Assembly (NCBI RefSeq): GCF_005222705.1
Contig: NZ_STGF01000009.1
Location: 1-64,000 of the forward strand
Origin: Paenibacillus sp. SY21-1
GTDB lineage: Bacteria > Bacillota > Bacilli > Paenibacillales > Paenibacillaceae
Reading direction: 5' to 3'
DNA length: 64,000 nt
This document shows, piece by piece, positions 17,185 to 26,260 of this stretch. The notes beneath the pieces are model-generated. The model was not told the DNA's origin and did not search any database. It worked only from the letters and a program-made list of their open reading frames with translations. The position numbers and the translations under genes are program-made. Position 1 is the stretch's first letter. Every line of letters begins with the position of its first letter.

Positions 17185-17634
17185 ATGAAATTTCGTACAG
17201 TTATTATCCTTGCAGGAAAAACGGCAACCGGACTTGAGGTTCCTGCGGACGTCGTTGCACAGCTTGGCGCAGGCAAGAAGCCTGCGGTCAAGGTTACGAT
17301 CGGAGACTACACCTATCGCAGCACGGTAGCGGTTATGGGCGGCAAGTTTATGCTGCCGTTAAGCGCAGAGAACCGTACCGGAGCGGGAGTGGCGGCAGGA
17401 GACGAGGTAGAGGTGAGCCTTGAGCATGATCTCGAGCCGCGCGAGCTGACCGTTCCCGAGGATGTAACGGAGGCGCTTCAGCAGGCGCCAGGGGCGCAGG
17501 CATTTTTTGACGGACTTTCCTATAGCAATCGCCGGCGGATCGTCTTGAACATTGAGGCGGCCAAAACGGCGGAAACCAGACAGCGCCGAATTGCCAAGGC
17601 TGCCGCGGAGCTTGCCGAAGGCCGGATGCCGTAA
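17185..17634 (+). CDS. DUF1905/YdeI-OmpD-associated domain protein
   Basis: A 149-residue soluble protein with two modules. Residues 1-85 match the beta-barrel DUF1905 (VIILAGKTATGLEVP, YRSTVAVMGGKFMLPLS). Residues 90-145 match the YdeI/OmpD-associated helical segment (FFDGLSYSNRRRIVLNIEAA with a repeated ETRQRRIAKA). The function is unknown; YdeI in enterobacteria protects against some bacteriocins and polymyxin. A strong ATGAGGAGG ribosome site precedes the ATG. It lies 36 nt after the aldolase gene. Confidence 0.8.
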   Translation: MKFRTVIILAGKTATGLEVPADVVAQLGAGKKPAVKVTIGDYTYRSTVAVMGGKFMLPLSAENRTGAGVAAGDEVEVSLEHDLEPRELTVPEDVTEALQQAPGAQAFFDGLSYSNRRRIVLNIEAAKTAETRQRRIAKAAAELAEGRMP

Positions 17635-17639
17635 GGCGC

Positions 17640-17894
17640 TTCTTTTTTCCAAAAAAAAAGCGCCTGCGGCGATGCGCCGCAGGCTACAAGAGAGAATATA
17701 TGATTAAAGGGGGGTCATGTCCTTATTATAGATCCCCTAAATGAAATAAAGCTGAGCGGAGTATTACAGTTTGATTACAGGAGCGGCGGCTTCGTTCGGC
17801 GTATAAAAAGAAGAGGACCCCTGCCAAAAGAAAGGGTCCTCTTCTTGCTATGTTCACAATAGGCAAGCATGTTTGCTATGCAGTAAATAATATG
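17640..17894. other. Intergenic region with three hairpins
   Basis: No gene is seen. An A/T hairpin GGCGCTTCTTTTTT/AAAAAAAAAGCGCC (17635-17663) follows the YdeI-domain gene. A 10-bp hairpin GCCTGCGGCG-ATG-CGCCGCAGGC (17662-17684) is followed by a U-tract only on the minus strand. A 13-bp hairpin AAGAAGAGGACCC/GGGTCCTCTTCTT (about 17809-17846) is also T-flanked on the minus strand. No minus-strand gene is present to use the last two. Confidence 0.6.
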
Positions 17895-17963
17895 TTGAAC
17901 ACAAATAAACGCCATGATATAATCTATAGCGTCATTGACATTTAAAATAACAGTTCGTACTTT
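17895..17963 (+). promoter_or_regulatory. Tandem promoters of helD
   Basis: TTGAAC (17895-17900), a 17-nt spacer and a perfect TATAAT (17918-17923) form a near-ideal sigma-A promoter. A second, weaker one is TTGACA (17935-17940), 17 nt, TACTTT (17958-17963). The leader to the start codon is about 100 nt. Confidence 0.7.
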
Positions 17964-18057
17964 CTAATATCCCTAATTTAATTGTACAACTGCGGCTTTA
18001 ATTTGTCAATGCTCTTTTCAAACCCGGTAAAATGGAAAAAGGAGCGTGTTCAAACAG

Positions 18058-20475
18058 ATGGAAGCGAAGGATTGGCGGCAGGAAGAGGAACGGCTGGAGC
18101 GAGTCAAAGGCGAGCTGCGGAACAGAATGGCGGAGCTTGAGCCGGAGGTTGCCAGTTTGCGGGACCAGACATCGGACATTCGCAAACGCTTTTGGGATGA
18201 ACTGACAATCAACACAAGCACGACCGAGGATTTTGAAGACACCTTCTATTCGGTTCAGCAGCAGTCCGCGATGCTGGCCGAACGCGAGCGAGGCCACAAA
18301 CGGCTAGTGCAGCAATGGAACGGGTTAAAGCGTCTGCTTCCATCCCCTTATTTTGGACGGGTAGACTTCCAGGAGGACGGGACTAACGACAGCGAGGCAA
18401 TTTATGTCGGAGTAGCCTCTTTTGTGGACAATGACGATCTTCAATTTCTGATATATGACTGGCGTTCTCCCATTGCGAGCCTTTATTACGATTACCCTCC
18501 GGGCCCGGCGTCTTATATGACGCCATCGGGCCGAATTGAAGGAGAGTTGAAGCTGAAACGGCAATTTCAGATACAGAACGGCCAAATCCTCAATATGTTT
18601 GACGCCAGTGAAACAATCGGAGACGAATTGCTGCAGCAAGTGCTCGGTAAGGACGCGGATTCGCAAATGAAAAATATCGTAGCAACGATTCAGAAGGAGC
18701 AAAACGCCATCATCCGCAATGATGAAAGCCGAATGCTTATCGTGCAGGGAGCGGCCGGCAGCGGAAAAACGTCTGCGGCCTTGCAGCGCGTGGCGTATTT
18801 GCTTTATAAGCATCGCCAAACGATCAAGGCGGATCAGATTGTGCTTTTTTCGCCCAACCCGATGTTCGGCAGCTATGTTTCTACCGTACTTCCTGAACTT
18901 GGAGAAGAGAATATGCAACAGACGACTTTCCAGGAATATGTGGACAGCGGTCTTGGCTCCGCGTTGCGCTCCGAGGACCCTTTTGACCAGATTGAATACA
19001 CGCTGACAGCACAGGATGAGCCGGAGTATGCAGCGCGACTTGCGGGAATTGCGTATAAAACCTCCGGAGCCTTTCTGAAAGCTCTGCAGAGCTATGGGGA
19101 GTGGCTGGGGCGCGAAGGCATGCTGTTCAAGGATTTAACGTTCCGCAATCGCGTGTTGATTGCAGCGGAGCGTATGGGCGAGAAATTGTACGAATTCGAC
19201 CGTTCGCTGCCATTATTCAGCCGGGTCGCGCTTGTGCAGGAATGGCTGCTGGAGCAATTGGCAGTGATCGAACGGGGAGAGCGGGAGGCCCTCTGGGTGC
19301 AGGAGGAGCTGAACTATCTCGATACAGAGGAATACGCCGATGCTTTCGATAGGCTGCACAGGGATCGGGAGCTGCTGGATCTTTCGGAGCATTATGCAAT
19401 GGCCCGCGAGCTGATCGGCGCCGAGCGCAGAGGGGATGAAGGCGACATCGGCTTTGCCCGGCGGGAGGAGGAGCTGATTCTGCGGTCAATCGTGAAAAAG
19501 AGCTTTAAGCCGCTAAAAGAAGGCGTGAAGAGCTTTTCGTTCGTCGATGTCTACGCTGTCTATAGTCAATTATTCGGCGACGAGCGCTCGTACAGGGAGA
19601 AAACCAACGAGCGCGAGCTCCCGCCGCATTGGCCTGACATTTGCCGACAAACGAAGGAAATGCTCACCCGGAACGAGTTGTTCTACGAGGATGCCGCCCC
19701 TTATATGTTCGTCAAAGAATGGATTGAGGGTGTTCGGACAAACAAGGAAATCCGCCATGTTTTTATCGACGAGGGCCAGGATTATTCGGCGTTTCAATTC
19801 GAGTATTTTAAAAGGCTGTTTCCTCGCGCCCGGATGACGGTGCTCGGCGATTTCGGTCAAGCGATTTTTATGCAGGCCACCAATCTGGAATCGTCCGATT
19901 CCCCGCTGCTGCGGCTGTTTGGCGAAGCCGATACCAGCCTCATTCGCCTTGTGCGCAGCTACCGATCTACCAGAGACATTGTGGAATTTACGAGGTCGCT
20001 GCTGCCGGGCGGGGAAGAGATCGTGCCGTTTGACAGAATAGGCAGCAAGCCGCTGCTGATCGAATTGGACGGCGAACACAAGCGCGAATCGCGAATCGCA
20101 AAGGATATTGTCTCGCTCAGGGATGAGGGCTTTGCTTCCATCGCCGTCATTACCAAGACGGAAGCGGAAAGCCGGAACGCGTATGAGGCGTTGCAGACGC
20201 AAGGATGCGAAGAGCTGAAGCTGATTACGAAAAAGACGCTTGCTTTTGAAAAGGGGGTCATGGTCATTCCCGTATACCTCGCCAAAGGCATTGAGTTTGA
20301 TGCGGTGCTTATCTACAACGCTTCGCCTGAGGCGTACAGCCGCAGCAACGAACGCAAGCTGTTGTATACGGCTTGTACGCGGGCGATGCACCGGCTCCAG
20401 CTCTATTCGCAGGGCGGATGGTCTCCGTTTATCAAGGATTTGCCCGCAAATTTGTATGAGGCGACTACGGGTTAA
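18058..20475 (+). CDS. helD: RNA polymerase recycling helicase HelD
   Basis: An 805-residue superfamily 1 helicase-like ATPase. A long N-terminal coiled coil (residues 1-90, RQEEERLERVKGEL) precedes Walker A GAAGSGKTS at about 231-239. A later motif II FIDEGQDYS and a C-terminal motif with YTACTRAMHRLQLYS follow. Known: HelD binds RNA polymerase, inserts arms into its channels and releases stalled complexes. I place the start at ATG 18058; GTG 18046 is only one base from the GGAG site. The length fits Bacillus HelD. Confidence 0.93.
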   Translation: MEAKDWRQEEERLERVKGELRNRMAELEPEVASLRDQTSDIRKRFWDELTINTSTTEDFEDTFYSVQQQSAMLAERERGHKRLVQQWNGLKRLLPSPYFGRVDFQEDGTNDSEAIYVGVASFVDNDDLQFLIYDWRSPIASLYYDYPPGPASYMTPSGRIEGELKLKRQFQIQNGQILNMFDASETIGDELLQQVLGKDADSQMKNIVATIQKEQNAIIRNDESRMLIVQGAAGSGKTSAALQRVAYLLYKHRQTIKADQIVLFSPNPMFGSYVSTVLPELGEENMQQTTFQEYVDSGLGSALRSEDPFDQIEYTLTAQDEPEYAARLAGIAYKTSGAFLKALQSYGEWLGREGMLFKDLTFRNRVLIAAERMGEKLYEFDRSLPLFSRVALVQEWLLEQLAVIERGEREALWVQEELNYLDTEEYADAFDRLHRDRELLDLSEHYAMARELIGAERRGDEGDIGFARREEELILRSIVKKSFKPLKEGVKSFSFVDVYAVYSQLFGDERSYREKTNERELPPHWPDICRQTKEMLTRNELFYEDAAPYMFVKEWIEGVRTNKEIRHVFIDEGQDYSAFQFEYFKRLFPRARMTVLGDFGQAIFMQATNLESSDSPLLRLFGEADTSLIRLVRSYRSTRDIVEFTRSLLPGGEEIVPFDRIGSKPLLIELDGEHKRESRIAKDIVSLRDEGFASIAVITKTEAESRNAYEALQTQGCEELKLITKKTLAFEKGVMVIPVYLAKGIEFDAVLIYNASPEAYSRSNERKLLYTACTRAMHRLQLYSQGGWSPFIKDLPANLYEATTG

Positions 20476-20785
20476 CGGCTGACGGCATACGCGCGCATCT
20501 TGCTTTTTATAAGCGGCAGTAAGACTTATCGAGTGGAGCAAGGGAATATTGAGCAGGAGTGAGCGGCCTATCGGGCATGAATGGCATTGCAGCGGCATAT
20601 GCTGAATAACGGTGCCATGTCTGCACTAGCCTATGCGACAGAACGCTCTCCGAGCTGGTATACTAAATTAGAGTAAAAGTGTCGAGAATAGAGCTAATCC
20701 TCTCGCATGCCGCTCTAACTGCGCCGCTTAGGTTCGGAAAACCATGTGCTGCCGCGAGAAAATAAGCTTGATGCAGGAGGCATGT
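20476..20785 (+). promoter_or_regulatory. Intergenic region with an extended -10 promoter
   Basis: About 310 bp without a gene. GCGACA (20635-20640), an 18-nt spacer and TGG-TATACT (TATACT 20659-20664) make an extended -10 promoter for the transglutaminase gene, with a leader of about 115 nt. Nothing else is recognised. Confidence 0.45.
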
Positions 20786-21964
20786 ATGAATAAAGCGATT
20801 ACAAAGCTGTTAATACTGGCCGTTATTATATTTGCAGTTATCAGTCTCGATCTTAAAATTAATATTTTTCCGTGGGGCAATGATGCGGATGAGGTGATTG
20901 CCGTAACCGGACAAAACAACTTTCTTCAGCTTGAGCAAGAATTGGCGGAGCAGTTCGCTGCGCGCGCCGAGCGATTTAACGTGTCGTTTACAGGCGACAA
21001 GGAAGAGCTGACCGGCGGGATGACAGACACGATACGGGCGGCGCTTAGGCACGACGATTATTCGGCCTACATTCTCGAATCCTATGTGTACACGATTCGC
21101 AGCCTGGGCAACCGCTCGACAATCTCGATCGAAGCGAGGTATCGCGAGACGCCCGAGCAGACGGCGGTAGTCGATCGGGTCGTCGACGAGGCGCTGGCAG
21201 CCATTCTCAACGATCAAATGAACGATCACGAGAAGGTAAAAGCGATTCACGATTGGGTCGTTACCCATGTAGAATATGACCAGTCGCTCAAGCACTACAC
21301 GGCATACGAGGCGGTTACGCTGGGGAAGGCGGTTTGTCAGGGCTATTCGCTGCTCGGTTACAAAATGCTGGATAAAGCGGGCATTAACGTTCTGATCGCC
21401 GAGGGGTCTGTCGACACAGGAGAGCATGCGTGGAATATGGTTGAGCTGGACGGGAACTGGTATCATCTCGATCTGACATGGGATGGTCCGGTTATTGCCG
21501 GTACAGGCGGCAGCGGCACATCCGCTCCGGTCGCATCGCAAGAGGATGCGCGCATTCATTACCAATACTATTTGAAAACGGATGAACAGCTAAGAGAGGA
21601 TCATCAGTGGACTCGGGAATATCCTGCGGCGAACACGGTGTATGCCGATGTGCTAAGCAAGCTGGCGCAAGAGGGAAGCGAATCGGAGCGCAGCCGTTAC
21701 GGCAAGCTGAAGCTTGAGCTTGGCTTGCACTGGCTGGAGCAAGAGAACACCGTAACGAGCGCGGAACAGCTTCGCGCCATCGTGCATTCGGCGCTCGATA
21801 CGCGTACCGCCAGCCTCGAATTCAGATACGAGGACGGCGAGCGCTTCCCGGAAGCGCTGAAGGCGGCTTTCGAGCAGGTTAACATTGCGGCAGGGTACAG
21901 AGCCAGTTACGAGCCGTACGGCAAGGACGGCTCGCTGCTTGTGCGGATAAAGCTTGAATACTAG
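20786..21964 (+). CDS. Membrane-anchored transglutaminase-like protein
   Basis: A 392-residue protein. An uncleaved N-terminal anchor (residues 5-25, LLILAVIIFAVIS) leaves the rest outside the membrane. The transglutaminase-like (papain-fold) core is at about 145-260, with the triad Cys184 (GKAVCQGY), His214 (GEHAWNMV) and Asp229 (HLDLTWD). The C-terminal 130 residues are helical and unassigned. An AGGAGG five bases before ATG 20786 fixes the start. Such proteins in Firmicutes are thought to act as proteases or cross-linkers at the cell wall; the substrate is unknown. It is a single gene closed by a bidirectional terminator. Confidence 0.85.
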   Translation: MNKAITKLLILAVIIFAVISLDLKINIFPWGNDADEVIAVTGQNNFLQLEQELAEQFAARAERFNVSFTGDKEELTGGMTDTIRAALRHDDYSAYILESYVYTIRSLGNRSTISIEARYRETPEQTAVVDRVVDEALAAILNDQMNDHEKVKAIHDWVVTHVEYDQSLKHYTAYEAVTLGKAVCQGYSLLGYKMLDKAGINVLIAEGSVDTGEHAWNMVELDGNWYHLDLTWDGPVIAGTGGSGTSAPVASQEDARIHYQYYLKTDEQLREDHQWTREYPAANTVYADVLSKLAQEGSESERSRYGKLKLELGLHWLEQENTVTSAEQLRAIVHSALDTRTASLEFRYEDGERFPEALKAAFEQVNIAAGYRASYEPYGKDGSLLVRIKLEY

Positions 21965-21977
21965 CATACGGCCATGC

Positions 21978-22025
21978 AAAAATGACCTGAACCTTCGCCG
22001 GGCAGCGGAGCTTCAGGTCATTTTT
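21978..22025. terminator. Bidirectional terminator between transglutaminase gene and cvfC
   Basis: AAAAATGACCTGAA (21978-21991) pairs with TTCAGGTCATTTTT (22012-22025), giving A/T tails suitable for both converging transcripts. Confidence 0.85.
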
Positions 22026-22136
22026 GTCGTTACGGACTAAAAGCAGAGATGAACGGGCAAGCTGAGGCTGGCGTTTTCCGTTCATTAGAGCATTCTGCAT
22101 GGCTGCCGTTTTCTTACGCTATCGCGTTCGGCAGCA

Positions 22137-23303
22137 TCAGTCTTGCCCGCTGCTGCCGGCGGCGCCGCGCGCTGCCGTCATCTGCTGCCAGACGGAGCCG
22201 GCAGCTTCTTCGCCGCGCTCGATGCGCTCCAGCGCCATTCTGGCCTGGAGCTGAATTTCGAATTCGCTGTCGTTCTCTGCCGCGCGCAAGGCATCAACGC
22301 AGCTTTCGTCGCCGGCTTCATAAAGGAAGCGGGCTGCACGCCAGCGCACAAGCTTGTTTTTGTCGCCAAGCGCCTCGATCATCGGACCGATTGCGGCCGG
22401 ATCGCCCATATCGGATAGCGTGTCGCCCGCTGTCCGCCGGACCGAGGAGGAACGGTCCCGCAATGCGGTGAACAAATGCGGCAGCGCTTCGGGTACGCGC
22501 AAATCGCCAAGATAGACGACGGCAAGCCTGCGGACCGAAGCATTATCGTCCTCAAGCGCAGCTGCAAGCAGCGGAATGCCTTCCGGCTCGGGCGTATAAC
22601 GCTCCAGCGCAGCATAGCGGACCTGCCATTCCGGAGCCGAGAAGTGCTCGCGCACCTGCTCAAGCGACAACGGGGCGGGACGAACGGCGGGAGCGGCGGC
22701 TTCCTCTGAGCTTGCGGCTCCTTGGGCGATTGCGGCTTCAATAAGCGCGTTCAGCCGCTCATCCGTATAGGAAGCTTCAAGCTCGCGCACGATTTCGGCG
22801 GCGATGTCCTCGGGCTCGCCGTAGCGTACGCCAAATTCCTCGAGCTTTCGCTCGCGAATCATCGCTGAGCCTGCCGCCCGCGATACCGCTTCGCCGAATT
22901 GTGGAGGCAATGCGGAGCGAACCTCGCTGCCTGCCATTTGGACACGGACCTGAATCGGAATGCCGCGATACATTTGAACAAGCACCTGCGCTTCGCCGTA
23001 GCCGGAGGAGCTCTCTTTTCCTTTTAGTTGTCCGCCTTCCTGCGGCTCTATCTGCAGAATTTTCCCGGCTTCCGCCAGAATGGCAGCCCAGTCCGCACCG
23101 GGCTTGCGGTCAAGTGCAATAAAGTCTGCGGTGCGGAACAGGCTGCGTACGCCGGCAATTTGCAGCAAAAGACCGAGCGTCTCCGGCGCTGCGGACGCAT
23201 CGCTTACACTGTAGCTGTAACGGCGTCCGCGCGGCAGCGTTTCGTCGACGTTCAGCTTCATCGAGTTGGGGCTTGGGGTCGGTTCTATTGAAATCAGCTT
23301 CAT
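22137..23303 (-). CDS. cvfC: Conserved virulence factor C family protein (Nfu-N plus HEAT repeats)
   Basis: A 388-residue cytosolic protein of the CvfC/YpgR family. The N-terminus (residues 1-85, ISIEPTPSPNSMKLNVDE) resembles the Nfu N-terminal domain of iron-sulfur scaffolds, without the CxxC of the Nfu C-terminal domain. Residues 215-370 hold about five HEAT-type repeats (DDNASVRRLAVVYLGDL, DRSSSVRRTAGDTLSDMGD, DKNKLVRWRAARFL). In Staphylococcus CvfC affects virulence-factor expression; the molecular role is unknown. AGGAGG precedes the ATG. It stands alone on the minus strand. Confidence 0.85.
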   Translation of the reverse strand: MKLISIEPTPSPNSMKLNVDETLPRGRRYSYSVSDASAAPETLGLLLQIAGVRSLFRTADFIALDRKPGADWAAILAEAGKILQIEPQEGGQLKGKESSSGYGEAQVLVQMYRGIPIQVRVQMAGSEVRSALPPQFGEAVSRAAGSAMIRERKLEEFGVRYGEPEDIAAEIVRELEASYTDERLNALIEAAIAQGAASSEEAAAPAVRPAPLSLEQVREHFSAPEWQVRYAALERYTPEPEGIPLLAAALEDDNASVRRLAVVYLGDLRVPEALPHLFTALRDRSSSVRRTAGDTLSDMGDPAAIGPMIEALGDKNKLVRWRAARFLYEAGDESCVDALRAAENDSEFEIQLQARMALERIERGEEAAGSVWQQMTAARGAAGSSGQD

Positions 23304-23525
23304 GTTGTGGCCTCCTATGAGTAAATAATTACGTTCAGTTTACCCTATTTCGAGACGGGAAGCGACTCTGTGCGTTTGGATGGAGCGAGGAGCGTAACAG
23401 CTTCGATCATCGCCATTAAAAGATTGGCGCCAGCGGCATCCGGGCGGCTCTGTACAAGCGCGGCAAGCTTCTGCTAATCTGAAGGCGAAGACATGGCAGA
23501 ACAATCAGGAGAGGAAGAAGCGCAG

Positions 23526-24203
23526 ATGGATGCAAAAAAGCTTGCGGCAGAATATGCGGCAGATAAAGTTGAAAACGGGATGACAGTCGGGCTCGGAACC
23601 GGCTCGACCGCTTACTGGGCCATTGAGCGTCTGGCGGAACGCGCGAGGGGAGGCTTGCGCATTCAGGCGATTGCGACCTCACAGCGGTCGGAGGAGCAGG
23701 CTTTGCAGGCCGGCATTCCGCTGGTTACCTTCGCCGAGCTTGGCAAGCGCAAACTGGATATCACCATAGACGGGGCAGACGAAGCGGACCCGGATTTTAA
23801 TTTGATAAAGGGCGGGGGCGGCGCACTGCTCAGGGAAAAAATCGTGGCGGCAGCGAGCAGCCGAATGATCGTAGTTGTCGATTCCAGCAAGCTGGTGAAC
23901 ACGCTGGGCAGATTTCCGTTGCCTGTAGAGCTTGTGCCGTTCGGCGTGGAACAGACGCTTCTCCGTTTGCAGGAGCTGGGCGGAGCGCCTCGTTTGAGGG
24001 TGGTTGGCGATGAACGGTTCCGGACGGACAACGGACATTTTATTGCGGACTGCGACTTCGGTCCGATTGCCGATCCCGCCGAGCTTTCAGGTTTGCTTAA
24101 CGCCTTGCCGGGCGTAGTGGAGAACGGCTTGTTTATCGGTCTGGCCCAATCGATAGTGGTCGGCTATCCGGATGGCCGTGTCGAAGAGCGAGAGCGGAGC
24201 TGA
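23526..24203 (+). CDS. rpiA: Ribose-5-phosphate isomerase A
   Basis: A 225-residue enzyme that interconverts ribose 5-phosphate and ribulose 5-phosphate in the pentose phosphate pathway. Family motifs are present: GLGTGSTA (phosphate loop), DGADEADPDFNLIKGGGGALLREK with the catalytic acid, and DSSKLV. I start at ATG 23526; the in-frame ATG at 23493 adds 11 acidic residues and has only a weak ribosome site. Downstream, 24225 onward is the promoter of the next operon. Confidence 0.94.
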   Translation: MDAKKLAAEYAADKVENGMTVGLGTGSTAYWAIERLAERARGGLRIQAIATSQRSEEQALQAGIPLVTFAELGKRKLDITIDGADEADPDFNLIKGGGGALLREKIVAAASSRMIVVVDSSKLVNTLGRFPLPVELVPFGVEQTLLRLQELGGAPRLRVVGDERFRTDNGHFIADCDFGPIADPAELSGLLNALPGVVENGLFIGLAQSIVVGYPDGRVEERERS

Positions 24204-24224
24204 CGAATTTTTATAGAAAGGGGG

Positions 24225-24265
24225 TTGACAGTTTTCTTTAATTGCATTATCTTTAAATCGAGATA
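24225..24265 (+). promoter_or_regulatory. Promoter with overlapping MhqR-like operator 1
   Basis: TTGACA (24225-24230), a 17-nt spacer and TATCTT (24248-24253) form the promoter. The -10 is embedded in TATCT-N8-AGATA (24248-24265), which matches the MhqR operator pattern known from Bacillus. A repressor bound here would block RNA polymerase directly. Confidence 0.7.
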
Positions 24266-24323
24266 TTTGAATTAAATATATCACAGCAGCAAACGCCGGG
24301 AAACAAAATTTTATTACGGTCTA

Positions 24324-24341
24324 TATCTTAAAATAAAGATT
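24324..24341 (+). promoter_or_regulatory. MhqR-like operator 2
   Basis: TATCT-N8-AGATT (24324-24341) repeats the same palindrome with one mismatch, 76 bp downstream centre to centre and 45 bp before the dioxygenase start, within the leader. Confidence 0.55.
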
Positions 24342-24385
24342 TTGGAATTGAAGAAAAATAAAATCAAACACACAGAGGAGAGATT

Positions 24386-25339
24386 ATGATGACTTTACAA
24401 ACAGCAGGCATCCACCATATTACCGCATTCGCAAGAGACCCGCAGCAAAACGTTGATTTTTATGCAGGCGTGCTTGGGCTCAGACTAGTTAAAAAAACGA
24501 TTAACTTCGACGCCCCGGAGGTGTACCATCTCTACTTCGGCGATAAAGCGGGCAACCCTGGCACCATCATTACGTTTTTCCCATGGCCGGGCTCGCGGCG
24601 CGGCCGAATCGGCGGCGGACAGGTCGGCGTAACGACTTACGTCGTTCCGGTTGGCGCACTGGATTTCTGGGAGGAGCGTCTGAGCGGCTTCGATATTTCC
24701 GTCACAAGGTCGATGAGATTTTCCGAGCAGTACCTCCAATTTACCGATAACGAAGGCTTGCACCTGGAGCTGGTAGAGCGTGAGAGCGGAGCGAACAGCG
24801 AGTGGTCGTTCGGCGGCATTCCTGCAGACAAAGCGATTAAAGGCTTCGGCGGCGCCGTATTGTTCAGTGTCGACGCAGCGGCAACGATGGATGTTCTGCA
24901 GCGCGTGCTGGGCTTTGAAAAAGCGGGCGAGGACGTCGGATACGTTCGGTTCAAAGCCGCAGGCGAGCTTGGCAATATTGTAGATGTTCCTGCATCGAAC
25001 CATCCGGCCGGCATTGGCGGCGCGGGTACCGTTCACCATATTGCATGGCGCGCCAAAGATTTTGAGGAGCATGTCGCATGGCAGCAAAAAGTGTTCGACT
25101 CCGGGTTCCATCCGACCCAGGTGATTGACCGCCAGTATTTTAACGCTATATACTTCCGCGAGCATGGCGGGATTTTGTTCGAAATCGCGACTGATCCGCC
25201 TGGATTCGCCAATGATGAAGCTGCGGAGGAGCTTGGCCAGCGCATTATGCTGCCATCCTGGTATGAGCCGAGCCGCGAGCAGATTGAAGCGAATTTGCTG
25301 CCGATTGAGGTACGCGAGCTTCAGCCTAAGCAGCGTTAA
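24386..25339 (+). CDS. mhqO: MhqO-like ring-cleaving dioxygenase (glyoxalase fold)
   Basis: A 317-residue extradiol-type dioxygenase of the vicinal oxygen chelate superfamily, with two tandem modules (residues 1-145 and 150-300). Metal ligands are likely His in GIHHITA (near 10), His in TVHHIAW (near 216) and Glu in ILFEIAT (near 267). Known: MhqA/MhqO/MhqE of Bacillus cleave or protect against catechols and hydroquinones. The MhqR-like operators upstream and the quinone-reductase-type partner 36 nt downstream support this role. GAGGAG lies five bases before the first of two adjacent ATGs. Confidence 0.88.
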   Translation: MMTLQTAGIHHITAFARDPQQNVDFYAGVLGLRLVKKTINFDAPEVYHLYFGDKAGNPGTIITFFPWPGSRRGRIGGGQVGVTTYVVPVGALDFWEERLSGFDISVTRSMRFSEQYLQFTDNEGLHLELVERESGANSEWSFGGIPADKAIKGFGGAVLFSVDAAATMDVLQRVLGFEKAGEDVGYVRFKAAGELGNIVDVPASNHPAGIGGAGTVHHIAWRAKDFEEHVAWQQKVFDSGFHPTQVIDRQYFNAIYFREHGGILFEIATDPPGFANDEAAEELGQRIMLPSWYEPSREQIEANLLPIEVRELQPKQR

Positions 25340-25375
25340 ACGTTAGGGATCCTATAATAGAGGAGGAGTATAAAG

Positions 25376-25951
25376 ATGACCAAGCAAATAGGCGTAATTG
25401 TTGGAAGCTTGAGAGAAAAATCCTTTAACCGAATGATAGCGGGGACTATTCCCGAGCTTGAGCAGACCGCGCAGTACACGCCGATTTCCATTGCGGAGCT
25501 TCCGCTCTATAACGGCGATCTGGACCGAGGGGACGGACCTGAGGCGGTTCAGGCCTTCCGCCGCGCAATCGCGGAATCCGACGGGGTGCTGATCGTCAGC
25601 CCCGAATATAATTCAGGCATTCCCGGCGTGCTCAAAAATGCGCTGGACTGGGCATCGACACCGACCCGTACCGCGGTGCTCCGCAAAAAGCCGGTAGGCG
25701 TAATCGGCGCCACGCCTGGCGTAAAAGGCACGATTTTGTCCCAGCAGCAGATCAGGCAGACGCTTGATACGATCCAGAGCGAAGTGCTGCCCTTTCAGAA
25801 AATGTACATCTCGCAGGTGATGGACAAAGTGGATAGCGAGCAGGGGAAATTGACGGATGAAGCGACCCGCACGTACTTGCAGCGGTACGTCGTACAATTT
25901 CTCGCTTGGATTGATCAGGTGCGCGAGGCGGCAGGACATCAAGGAGAATAG
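25376..25951 (+). CDS. NADPH-dependent FMN reductase (quinone/azo reductase type)
   Basis: A 191-residue flavodoxin-fold reductase. The FMN phosphate loop GSLREKSFNR (near residue 11) and the signature SPEYNSGIPGVLKNALDW (about 75-92) identify the NADPH-dependent FMN reductase family, which includes YhdA-type azoreductase and ChrR. It is second in the operon with the ring-cleaving dioxygenase, so reduction of quinones to hydroquinones is the likely role. AGAGGAGGAG precedes the ATG. Confidence 0.88.
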   Translation: MTKQIGVIVGSLREKSFNRMIAGTIPELEQTAQYTPISIAELPLYNGDLDRGDGPEAVQAFRRAIAESDGVLIVSPEYNSGIPGVLKNALDWASTPTRTAVLRKKPVGVIGATPGVKGTILSQQQIRQTLDTIQSEVLPFQKMYISQVMDKVDSEQGKLTDEATRTYLQRYVVQFLAWIDQVREAAGHQGE

Positions 25952-25963
25952 GAAGATGGCGAG

Positions 25964-26012
25964 CCTTCCGGCATGCAGCGGCGCAAGCGCCCCTGCTCCG
26001 GAAGGTTTTTTT
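25964..26012 (+). terminator. Terminator of the mhqO operon
   Basis: CCTTCCGG pairs with CCGGAAGG, with inner GCAG/CTGC pairs, followed by seven Ts (26006-26012). From here to 26260 no gene is seen. Confidence 0.85.
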
Positions 26013-26260
26013 GAATTATGGGAAGGTACATCATCTATCTGTCCTTTCTCTATATTTATCTGACTGGAACGCTCTGCGCCGCCAAAGGTCGGTGTTAGCC
26101 GTTTCGCCTTGGTCAGCAGCGGGGTTAAATATAGGAGAAGGACGCCGGCGGCGGTGAATAGACAGATTTTTCAGTGAACATGATGCGGATATTGTTGCAT
26201 TGTACACCTATCCCTTGTTATCTTAGTAAAATAGAGGTGACAGCAAGGAGGTTTGCTAAC

